A stretch of 14,711 nucleotides of DNA from Rhodobacter sp. (lineage in GTDB: Bacteria > Pseudomonadota > Alphaproteobacteria > Rhodobacterales > Rhodobacteraceae): positions 1 through 14,711 of the forward strand of contig PNNE01000031.1 in the NCBI GenBank assembly GCA_013824055.1, written 5' to 3'. The notes under the pieces were generated by a model. The model searched no databases and was not told where the DNA came from. It worked only from the letters and a program-made list of their open reading frames with translations. The translations under genes and the position numbers were made by a program. This document shows positions 1 to 6,036 of this stretch, in pieces. The stretch's first letter is position 1, and every line of letters begins with the position of its first letter.

Positions 1-1173
1 GGAAGTTCTCCCAGGTGAACTCGCTGTCGCTGGATTCGGGGGCGTGGGACAGCAGCCACCAGCGCCAGTAATCGGCGGGCAGGATCGACAGCGCCTGGTC
101 CATGAAGACGCCACGACCCTGGCTGGTCGAGAACTGGCCGCCGTCATAGTTGAGGTAGTTGAAGGACTTGAGGTAGTCGACCAGCTTCCACGGCTCGCCC
201 GAGCCAAGGATCGTGGCGGGGAAGGAAAGGGTGTGGAAGGGGACGTTGTCCTTGCCCATGAACTGGTAATAGGTCACGTCCGCCGCACCCTTGTCGGTGC
301 GCCACCAGCGTTCCCAGGCGGCGTCGTCATGACCGTTGGCGTCGGCCCATTCGGCGGTGCCGGCAATGTATTCGATGGGGGCATCGAACCAGACGTAGAA
401 GACTTTGCCCTCCATCCCCGGCCAGGGCTGGTCGCCCTTTTGCGGACCGGGATGCCCCAGTAAAGGTCGCGGGTGATGCCCCGGTCCTGCAAGCCGTCGC
501 CGTCGTTCAGCCATTTCTTGGCGATCGAGGTGGTCAGGATCGGCCAGTCCTTCTTGGAGTCGATCCAGGCTTCCAGCTTGTCGCGCAGCGCGCGCTGCTT
601 GAGGTAGAGGTGCTTGGTCTCGCGGACCTCCAGGTTGGTGCTGCCGCTGATCGATGAGCGCGGGTTGATCAGGTCGGTCGGGTCCAGCTGCTTGGTGCAG
701 TTTTCGCACTGGTCGCCGCGCGCAGCCTCGTAGCCGCAGTTGGGGCAGGTGCCGGTGATGTAGCGGTCGGGCAGGAAGCGGTTGTCGTCGATGGAAAAGA
801 CCTGCTTTTCCGAGACCTCCTCGATCAGGCCGTTCTCGGCCAGCTTGCCGGCGAAATGCTGGGTCAGCCGGTGGTTGCGCTGCGACGACGAGCGGCCGAA
901 ATGGTCGAAGGACAGCCGGAAGCCGCGGGCGATCTCGGCCTGGACGGCGTGCATCTCGGCGCAGTAGGCCTCGACCGGCTTGCCGGCCTTGGCCGCGGCC
1001 AGTTCGGCGGGGGTGCCGTGTTCGTCGGTGGCGCAGATGAACATCACCTCATGTCCCATCGCGCGGTTGAAGCGGGCGAAAAGGTCGGCGGGAAGCTGCG
1101 AGCCGACGAGGTTCCCCAGGTGCTTGATCCCGTTGATGTAGGGAATGGCCGAGGTGATGAGGATGCGTGCCAT
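1..1173 (-). CDS. metG: Methionyl-tRNA synthetase, partial at left edge, with an apparent -1 frameshift
   Basis: Charges tRNA-Met with methionine in the cytoplasm; essential. The start ATG at 1173 follows a GGAAGG Shine-Dalgarno 7 nt upstream. The class I HIGH-type motif is KHLGN at residues 17-21. Four zinc-ligand cysteines follow (C143, C146, C156, C159, pattern CxxC-x9-CxxC). The KMSKS-loop equivalent reads FSTSQGRGVF around 119-133, a form I remember from alphaproteobacterial enzymes. The reading frame breaks after about residue 245 (WGIPVRK): the original frame turns to nonsense, while the -1 frame continues as DQPWPGMEGKVFYVWFDAPI and stays open through WENF at the window edge. The break lies at a TTTT run (438-441; AAAA on the coding strand), where a fifth base would restore the frame. 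For an essential gene this is most likely a sequencing or assembly error, but a real mutation is not excluded. The rest of the protein lies outside the window. Confidence 0.95.
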
Positions 1174-1195
1174 GTCTGCGCCTTCCGTTCCGGAC

Positions 1196-1212
1196 GCGCG
1201 CTTTTAGCGCGC
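1196..1212. terminator. GC hairpin between SDR gene and metG
   Basis: A perfect 6-bp inverted repeat, GCGCGC (1196-1201) and GCGCGC (1207-1212), encloses a TTTTA loop. It lies 23 bases upstream of the metG start, between metG and the SDR stop. There is no T-run after it on the minus strand, so it could be a weak terminator for the SDR transcript or a leader structure for metG. Function is inferred only from position. Confidence 0.35.
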
Positions 1213-1226
1213 GCCCGGGGGAAGGG

Positions 1227-1252
1227 CCAGAGGGTCGCTCCAGAGGGTCGCT
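1227..1252. repeat. Perfect 13-bp tandem duplication
   Basis: CCAGAGGGTCGCT occurs twice with no spacer, at 1227-1239 and 1240-1252, just after the SDR stop codon (1259-1261). It looks like a slippage or small-duplication event in the intergenic space before metG. No function is assigned. Confidence 0.9.
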
Positions 1253-1258
1253 GGCGAC

Positions 1259-2011
1259 TTACTGGGCGCAGTAGCCGCCGTCGACCAGGTGATACGATCC
1301 GGTGATGAAGCTTGCACGGTCCGACAGCAGGTATTGTGTCAGGTCCGCAACCTCTTCCGACCGGCCGAGGCGGCCGATGGGATGGGAGCCGATCAGCGCC
1401 TCCTTCACGCCGGGGGGCAGGTTGCCCAGAAGCGGCGTGTCGATGAAGGCGGGGCCGATGGCGTTCACCCGGATGCCCTTGGCGGAATATTCCAGCGCGG
1501 CCGCGCGGGTCAGGCCCAGAAGCGCATGTTTGGCGGCGGTGTAGGCCGAGGCATTGGCAAAGCCGACCGAGCCGAGGATCGAGGCGATGTTGACGATGGC
1601 TCCGCCGCCTGCGTCCAGCATCACCGGGATTGCATAGCGCATGCCATAGAAGACAGAGTTCAGGTTCACGTCCATCACCCGGTGCCAGCCTTCAATGGTG
1701 TAGTCCCCGACGGGCAGCATCGGCCCGCTGATTCCGGCGTTGTTGACCAGAAGATGCAGGCCCCCGCCCCAGTTTGCCGCCTCGGCCACAAGGCCTTCGA
1801 CGGTGGGGGCGTCGGCCACGTCGCCGCCGGTGGCGCGTGCCTGGCCGCCGGACTGGGCGATGGTCTCGGCGACGCGGGCGGCGGCGTCGCGGTTCAGGTC
1901 CTGGACCAGGACCCGTGCACCGCTGGCGGCCAGGCCGGTGGCGATGGCGGCGCCGATGCCCGAGCCCGCGCCGGTGACAAGTGCGGTCTTGCCGTGGAAG
2001 GTGATCTCCAT
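1259..2011 (-). CDS. Short-chain dehydrogenase/reductase (SDR) family oxidoreductase
   Basis: A 250-residue classical SDR, the usual family length, expected to be a soluble Rossmann-fold NAD(P)-dependent alcohol/ketone oxidoreductase. Visible motifs: cofactor loop TGAGSGIG (13-20), D64 in GGDV, NNAG (90-93), and the catalytic set N116, S144, Y157, K161 (YTAAK). Asp38 at the end of the second strand favours NAD(H) over NADP(H) by the family rule. The C-terminal GxxxxVDGG pattern (ITGSYHLVDGG) is typical. The ATG at 2011 has AAGGAG about 7 nt upstream. It lies 71 bases downstream of the imuA-like stop and 85 bases upstream of metG on the same strand, so some read-through is possible. The substrate cannot be told from sequence; family members range from sugar to 3-oxoacyl reductases. 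Confidence 0.93.
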   Translation of the reverse strand: MEITFHGKTALVTGAGSGIGAAIATGLAASGARVLVQDLNRDAAARVAETIAQSGGQARATGGDVADAPTVEGLVAEAANWGGGLHLLVNNAGISGPMLPVGDYTIEGWHRVMDVNLNSVFYGMRYAIPVMLDAGGGAIVNIASILGSVGFANASAYTAAKHALLGLTRAAALEYSAKGIRVNAIGPAFIDTPLLGNLPPGVKEALIGSHPIGRLGRSEEVADLTQYLLSDRASFITGSYHLVDGGYCAQ

Positions 2012-2082
2012 CGTCGTCTCCTTGTTCTGGGGTCGGGCAAGGAAGTCACGGGCGGGCGAGGGGGTCCATGATCGAGATCAAG

Positions 2083-2721
2083 TCAGAGGTCGGGCAGGGC
2101 GCGGGGGTCAAGCTGTTCCTGTTTCGGCCGGAAGCAGAGCGACCAGCTTGCGGGGGGCGAGAGGCGGGCGCGAAGCCGGGTGAGGGTGAAGCTTTCCTCG
2201 CCCGACCAAAGCAGCGCGCGGCTGGGGGCAGGGGCCATGTGCCAGCGGCTTTCCACGCCCTGCGCGCCGCCCTGGCCGGGCAGCAGGATCAGGCCCAGCG
2301 GTGGGGTGGCGCTGTCGCGTCGCGCGGCCTCGGCCCCTGTCTCGGCCGCCAGGTGCAGGCGGCGGGTGGGGGTCAGGGCGGGGGGCGCCAGAAGCTCGGC
2401 GATGACAAGGGGGGCCGCGCCCGAGCGGAGCGCTTCCTCGGCGGCCCAAAGCAGGCCCTCGTCACGCTGCGCCTGGACCAGGATCAGGCGCGAGGGATCG
2501 GCAAGCGGTTGCAAGCCCGCGGCGTTCAGGCGTTCGGGCGTCCAGCCGGGGCGAATCCAGATCACCGGGCCGTGGCCTTTGGCCATGATCCGCGCCGCCA
2601 GCATCAGGCGCGAGGGGCCGCACAGCTCATGCACGCGACCGCGTTGCAGGGTCAGGTCCCCGGCCAGCGGTTGCTGCGACCCAGGTTGGCGGGGGCTTTG
2701 GTGGTGGATTGGCAGACTCAT
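2083..2721 (-). CDS. ImuA-like RecA-fold SOS protein, orphan
   Basis: A 212-residue protein whose blocks resemble ImuA, the RecA-like accessory factor of the ImuA-ImuB-DnaE2 mutagenic translesion system: RGRVHELCGP (27-36), GPVIWIRPGWTPERL (51-65), LLWAAEEALRSG (90-101) and LTPTRRLHLAAETG (116-129). No Walker A GKT/S motif is visible, as I would expect for ImuA. It is shorter than typical ImuA. No imuB or dnaE2 is adjacent: the upstream neighbour is a divergent aldo/keto reductase and the downstream one an SDR. Upstream, at 2738-2752, is GTTC-N7-GTTC, the alphaproteobacterial LexA operator, which independently supports an SOS role. The ATG at 2721 has no Shine-Dalgarno but lies at the expected transcription start, suggesting a leaderless mRNA. 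Alternatively it is a diverged RecA-like protein of unknown role. Confidence 0.75.
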   Translation of the reverse strand: MSLPIHHQSPRQPGSQQPLAGDLTLQRGRVHELCGPSRLMLAARIMAKGHGPVIWIRPGWTPERLNAAGLQPLADPSRLILVQAQRDEGLLWAAEEALRSGAAPLVIAELLAPPALTPTRRLHLAAETGAEAARRDSATPPLGLILLPGQGGAQGVESRWHMAPAPSRALLWSGEESFTLTRLRARLSPPASWSLCFRPKQEQLDPRALPDL

Positions 2722-2727
2722 GTCGAA

Positions 2728-2756
2728 AAGCTAGCCTGTTCGTGCAATGTTCTCAA
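2728..2756 (-). promoter_or_regulatory. SOS promoter with LexA box upstream of imuA-like gene
   Basis: Read on the minus strand, a -35 TTGAGA (2751-2756) is separated by exactly 17 bases from a -10-like TAGCTT (2728-2733). In the spacer, read on the plus strand, GTTC (2738-2741), seven bases and GTTC (2749-2752) form the LexA box known from Rhodobacter and other alphaproteobacteria. LexA bound there would block RNA polymerase. The -10 ends 6 bases from the ATG at 2721, so the transcript would start at or near the start codon. The motif is read directly; function is inferred from the known consensus. Confidence 0.78.
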
Positions 2757-2766
2757 GCACGGGTCT

Positions 2767-2794
2767 TTGCCCTGTGACGGAACCGGCCTAGCTT
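2767..2794 (+). promoter_or_regulatory. Possible promoter of the aldo/keto reductase
   Basis: TTGCCC (2767-2772) and TAGCTT (2789-2794) are 16 bases apart, 26 bases before the aldo/keto reductase start. The match to the sigma-70 consensus is modest. The LexA box lies upstream of this -35, so SOS control of this gene is not implied by position. Confidence 0.35.
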
Positions 2795-2820
2795 TGCCCG
2801 CAACCAGAAGGAGCCACCCG

Positions 2821-3861
2821 ATGAAGACGCTGACCCTTGGCAAGACCGGCCTGACGGTTTCCGAGCTGTGCCTTGGCACGATGACCTGGGGCACGCAGAA
2901 CACGGAAGGAGAGGGCCATGCCCAGGCCGACATGGCGCTGGAAGCGGGGGTGACATTCTGGGACACCGCCGAGATGTATCCGGTGAACCCGGTCCGCGCG
3001 GAAACCGCGGGACGGACCGAAGCGATCATCGGGACCTGGCTTGCGGCACGCGGGGGACGCGACCGGATCGTGCTTGCGACCAAGGTCGCGGGGAAGGGGC
3101 CGATCCTGCGACCGGGCGAGGTGACGACGGGGGCGGTGATGCGCGCGGCGGTCGAGGCATCGCTGCGGCGGCTGCAGACCGATTACATCGACCTTTACCA
3201 GCTGCACTGGCCGAACCGGGGAAGCTATCACTTCCGCCAGATGTGGCACTATCAGCCACCGAAGCTGGACCGCGCGGCCGAGACCGCGAACATGACCGAC
3301 ATCCTGACCACGGCGCAGGCGCTGGTGTCGGAAGGCAAGATCCGCGCCATCGGCCTGTCCAATGAAAGCGTCTGGGGCGCGGCGCGCTGGCTGCATCTGG
3401 CGGATACCTTGGGCCTGCCGCGCATGGGATCGGTGCAGAACGAATATTCGCTGCTGTGCCGCCAGTTCGACACCGACTGGGCCGAGCTTTCGGTGATCGA
3501 GGACATGCCGCTTCTGGCCTTCTCTCCGCTGGCCGCGGGGCTCTTGTCGGGCAAGTATGCGGGCGACGTGATCCCCGACGGCTCGCGCCGCAGCCTGAAT
3601 CCGGACCTCGGCGGGCGGGTCACGGCGCAGGTCTTCCCGGCGGTGGCGGCCTATCTGGGGGTGGCCGCGCGGCATGGCCTTGACCCCTGCCAGATGGCCA
3701 TAGCCTTCTGCCGGACGCGGCCCTTCCCGACGATCCCGATCATCGGGGCCACGACGCTTGCGCAGTTGCGCACCAACATCGGCGCGGCGGCGGTCACATT
3801 GTCGTCAGACGTGCTTGAGGACATAGCGGAAACCCACCGGGCCTACCCGGCTCCGTACTGA
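2821..3861 (+). CDS. Aldo/keto reductase, Tas-like
   Basis: A 346-residue soluble (beta/alpha)8-barrel NADP(H)-dependent oxidoreductase, the same length as E. coli Tas, which it resembles in layout. The catalytic tetrad is visible: D48, Y53, K88 and H129 (in YQLHWP). The N-terminus (LGKTGLTVSELCLGTMTWG) and the C-terminal IPIIGATTLAQLRTNI cofactor-phosphate region are typical. The start is taken at 2821 because AAGGAG lies 7 bases upstream; the open frame extends to 2068 but only through antisense of the ImuA-like gene. It is divergent from imuA and followed after 57 bases by two lipoprotein genes with no obvious terminator, so co-transcription is possible. The physiological substrate (an aldehyde or ketone) cannot be read from sequence. 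Confidence 0.93.
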   Translation: MKTLTLGKTGLTVSELCLGTMTWGTQNTEGEGHAQADMALEAGVTFWDTAEMYPVNPVRAETAGRTEAIIGTWLAARGGRDRIVLATKVAGKGPILRPGEVTTGAVMRAAVEASLRRLQTDYIDLYQLHWPNRGSYHFRQMWHYQPPKLDRAAETANMTDILTTAQALVSEGKIRAIGLSNESVWGAARWLHLADTLGLPRMGSVQNEYSLLCRQFDTDWAELSVIEDMPLLAFSPLAAGLLSGKYAGDVIPDGSRRSLNPDLGGRVTAQVFPAVAAYLGVAARHGLDPCQMAIAFCRTRPFPTIPIIGATTLAQLRTNIGAAAVTLSSDVLEDIAETHRAYPAPY

Positions 3862-3918
3862 CGGGACTTGCGGCGCCGGGCGGATCAAGGCAGGTGTTTG
3901 CGCGAACCGGAGAGCCCG

Positions 3919-4482
3919 ATGCCCCGCAAGCCGTGCCGTCTGTCCCTTGCTGCCGTGCTTCTTTGTGCCACGGGCCTGCTTGCCGCCTGTCAGTCCGGTG
4001 GCGCTGGAAACGCGACGACGGACGTGACGCCCAACGCGGTCGCGGGCGACCCCATCGAAGTGACGACGCTGGATGCACTTCCGGCCGAGGCTGCTTCCGC
4101 CCTGACCGGGCCAGCCGAAGCGGTCGGCCCAGAGGCAACAGCACCGCAAGCCGCTGCGGCGACGGCGGCCGAGCCGACGCCAGCCGAGGTCGCAGCGGAA
4201 CCCGCGCCGCAGCCCGACCTGGCCCAGACGCCGGTGCCGCCGAAATCCGAACAGCAGCTGGCCTGCGAGAGGGAGAATGGCCGCTGGGCCAGGGTTGGCA
4301 GGGGCGAGGGGCGGGCCTGCGTCTTCCAGACGAGAGACTCCGGAAAGCGCTGCGAACGGGAAAGCCAGTGCGACAGCGTCTGCCTGGCACGGTCGGGCAC
4401 CTGCGCGCCGTTCAAGCCGATGTTCGGCTGCAACGAGATCCTGCAGGACAATGGCGCGCGGGTGACCCTGTGCCTCGAGTAG
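3919..4482 (+). CDS. Cysteine-rich lipoprotein of unknown function
   Basis: A 187-residue predicted lipoprotein. The start at 3919 is chosen because GGAGA lies 5 bases upstream and it gives a clean signal peptide with lipobox LAAC (C24). Gln at +2 suggests the outer membrane. Residues from about 40 to 110 are an Ala/Pro/Glu-rich, probably disordered linker. The last 75 or so residues are a compact domain with eight cysteines, including CERENGRW, KRCERESQCDSVC, GTCAP and FGCNE, a pattern suited to disulfide bonding in the periplasm. I recall similar proteins annotated as hypothetical in Rhodobacterales, but I cannot name a domain. The next lipoprotein gene overlaps its 3' end by 13 bases, implying co-translation and perhaps joint function in the envelope. 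Confidence 0.85.
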   Translation: MPRKPCRLSLAAVLLCATGLLAACQSGGAGNATTDVTPNAVAGDPIEVTTLDALPAEAASALTGPAEAVGPEATAPQAAAATAAEPTPAEVAAEPAPQPDLAQTPVPPKSEQQLACERENGRWARVGRGEGRACVFQTRDSGKRCERESQCDSVCLARSGTCAPFKPMFGCNEILQDNGARVTLCLE

Positions 4483-4988
4483 TCCCGGCGCTGGCACTGG
4501 CCCCGGTTCTGGCCCTGGTGCTGGCCCTGGCGCTGGCGGGATGTGCGGCGAAAACTCCGGAACCGACGGTCTTCCGGGCGGCGGGCGATCCGATCTGGTC
4601 GGCGGCGGCCTTCCAGCCAGCGCAGGTGGCGGGGACCTGGCGGCAGGTGGCGGATTTCCGGACGGCGGGGTCCTGCGACGCGGGCGGGGTCGAGATCACG
4701 CCGACGTCCGAAGGGTTGCAGTTGCGCGGGACCCTGTGCCTGGCCGGAAAAGCCGAGGCCGTTTCGGGTGTGGCCCCGCTGGTGGGGCCGGGCCGGCTGC
4801 GGGTCAAGGGCGAGGACTGGTGGGTGATCTGGGTCGATGTCGGCTACCGGACGCTGGCCATCGGCACGCCCTCGGGGCGGTTCGGCTTCATCCTGGACCG
4901 GGGCGCGATCCCGGTGGACCGGCTGGGCGCGGCGCGGGAAATTTTCGATTTCAACGGCTATCGGACCGAGGCGCTGACGGCGCTTTGA
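4470..4988 (+). CDS. Lipocalin-like lipoprotein
   Basis: A 172-residue predicted lipoprotein. The GTG at 4470 is the only start I find that gives a signal peptide; no ATG is available. The hydrophobic stretch is Ala/Leu/Val repeats encoded by reiterated GCNCTGGC-type triplets and ends in lipobox LAGC (C25). The mature part opens with a GTW signature (G55-W57, in VAGTWRQVADF), as in bacterial lipocalins of the Blc type, followed by alternating strands and two cysteines (GSCDAG, TLCLAG) that could form a disulfide. WWVIWVDVGYRTLAIGTPSGRF resembles the lipocalin mid-barrel. Lipocalins of this kind bind lipids or small hydrophobic ligands at the outer membrane. The gene overlaps the upstream lipoprotein by 13 bases with only a weak GGGTGA ribosome site, so coupling is likely. 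The ligand is unknown. Confidence 0.8.
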   Translation: MPRVVPALALAPVLALVLALALAGCAAKTPEPTVFRAAGDPIWSAAAFQPAQVAGTWRQVADFRTAGSCDAGGVEITPTSEGLQLRGTLCLAGKAEAVSGVAPLVGPGRLRVKGEDWWVIWVDVGYRTLAIGTPSGRFGFILDRGAIPVDRLGAAREIFDFNGYRTEALTAL

Positions 4989-4991
4989 GGG

Positions 4992-5069
4992 CCGCTCGTC
5001 GTTGACTTCGTCACTCCTCGCTGGGTGGCGGGCCCCGGCGACGAGAAGACGAAGTCGCACGAGGAGCGG
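4992..5069. terminator. Long inverted repeat between convergent genes
   Basis: The left arm (4992-5012, starting CCGCTC and ending GACTTCGTC) pairs imperfectly with the right arm (5048-5069, starting GACGAAGTC and ending GAGCGG). The 35-base centre can itself fold (CTCG-CTGGG against CCCGGCGACGAG). It fills the gap between the lipocalin stop (4988) and the regulator stop (5070-5072), so a bidirectional terminator is the simplest reading. There is no U-tract. A dispersed palindromic repeat element is the alternative. Confidence 0.5.
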
Positions 5070-5927
5070 TCAGCTTGCGCGGTCGAGCAGGGTTTCCAGA
5101 TGGGCGACCATGTCGCGCGCGCCGACCTCGGCTTCGCGGACCAGAAGGTCGAAGTGCTGGGTGATGGTTTCCACGCGCGCGCTGTCGCGGAAGGCCAGGT
5201 AGTGGCGGCCAAGGTAGATCACCGCAAGCAGCGGGCCGAAGAGGGTGACGGGGGCCGAGAAAAGCTTGCGCGCGTCGAACAGGCAAAGCCGCAGCGAGGG
5301 GTAGAGCTGGTCGCAAAGCGTCATCAGATGGCGCAACTGGGCGCGGCGGATGTCGGCGCTCAGGCCCTCATAGTAGCCCGAGGCGGTGGCGAAGGCGGTC
5401 AACTCGTGCATCGGAAGCGCAATTTCATAGTCCGAGCCGGCGCCCCGCATCCATTTCAGCCGGTCCTCGAAGGCGCCGATCGCCTGTTCGGCAGTGCGGC
5501 CAAGCTGGGGCTCGTATTCCCATTCCACCACCGCGCGGGTCTTCAGCATGTCGGGCAGGGTCGCGGGGACGTGTCGGATCTTGTAGCCCGCAGCCTCTTG
5601 GTGCCAGCCGAAGATACGCTCGTCGATCAGGGCGCGCGGGGCTTCGGTCAGGGACAGCGAGGCAGCCAGCAGGTCGGCGATGGGCTCGGGGCGGCCGGAC
5701 AGGCCCAGCAGCCAGTCGGCGCTGATGCCAAGCGCGCGGGCGCAGTCGGCGGCCAGCTGGGCGTTCGGCATCCGGGTGCCGTCCTGCAGCAGCGCCGAGA
5801 TGGTCGAGCGGTCGACGCCAGTCTGCCGGGCAAGCTCGGCCTGGGTCATCTTGCGCGCCGCCATCGCCTCGGCCAGGCGGGCGCGAAACTGGGGGGCGCG
5901 GTCGCGCTTGTCGATTTTATCCATCAT
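5070..5927 (-). CDS. XRE-family transcriptional regulator
   Basis: A 285-residue predicted DNA-binding protein. An N-terminal HTH_3/XRE domain (about residues 14-72) contains MTQAELARQTGVDRSTISALL, with the tripartite pattern of Cro/C1-type repressors. The remaining 200 or so residues carry no motif I can name with certainty; the arrangement (LPDMLKTRAVVEW, a mid-domain array and a C-terminal helix ending HLETLLDRA) loosely recalls the DUF5753 domain that follows XRE HTHs in actinobacteria. The start is placed at the ATG-ATG pair (5927/5924), the point where recognisable sequence begins; the frame stays open to 6071 through non-coding-looking sequence. It diverges from a membrane desaturase, with direct and inverted TTTATCC/GTAAA half-sites between them, so it probably controls itself and that gene. 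Confidence 0.85.
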   Translation of the reverse strand: MMDKIDKRDRAPQFRARLAEAMAARKMTQAELARQTGVDRSTISALLQDGTRMPNAQLAADCARALGISADWLLGLSGRPEPIADLLAASLSLTEAPRALIDERIFGWHQEAAGYKIRHVPATLPDMLKTRAVVEWEYEPQLGRTAEQAIGAFEDRLKWMRGAGSDYEIALPMHELTAFATASGYYEGLSADIRRAQLRHLMTLCDQLYPSLRLCLFDARKLFSAPVTLFGPLLAVIYLGRHYLAFRDSARVETITQHFDLLVREAEVGARDMVAHLETLLDRAS

Positions 5928-5965
5928 ATGCAGTTTATCCAAAACGGTTGATGGGTAAAGTTTAC
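5916..5965. promoter_or_regulatory. Operator-like repeats in the regulator/desaturase gap
   Basis: TTTATCC occurs directly repeated at 5916-5922 and 5934-5940, starts 18 bases apart. It is followed by an inverted, near-matching GGGTAAA (5953-5959). A perfect palindrome, GTAAA-G-TTTAC, lies at 5955-5965. The first copy lies inside the first codons of the regulator gene. Such an array of half-sites is what a dimeric XRE protein would bind; this assignment is inferred. Confidence 0.5.
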
Positions 5966-5968
5966 AAT
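5963..5968 (+). promoter_or_regulatory. Possible -10 element for the desaturase gene
   Basis: TACAAT matches the -10 consensus at five of six positions and overlaps the end of the GTAAAGTTTAC palindrome, so a repressor bound there would cover it. No good -35 is seen at 16-18 bases, which might mean activator dependence. It lies 69 bases before the TTG start. Confidence 0.35.
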
Positions 5969-6036
5969 ATCCCGAATTCCAGCCGCTGCGTGGATTTGCT
6001 ACCGTCACCGGAACGTTACACAAGCCGGGAACCATC

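Noticed and set aside
2068..2820. Upstream extension of the aldo/keto reductase frame
   Set aside because: The extra 251 codons are antisense to the ImuA-like gene. The good ribosome site and the family N-terminus both point to the ATG at 2821.
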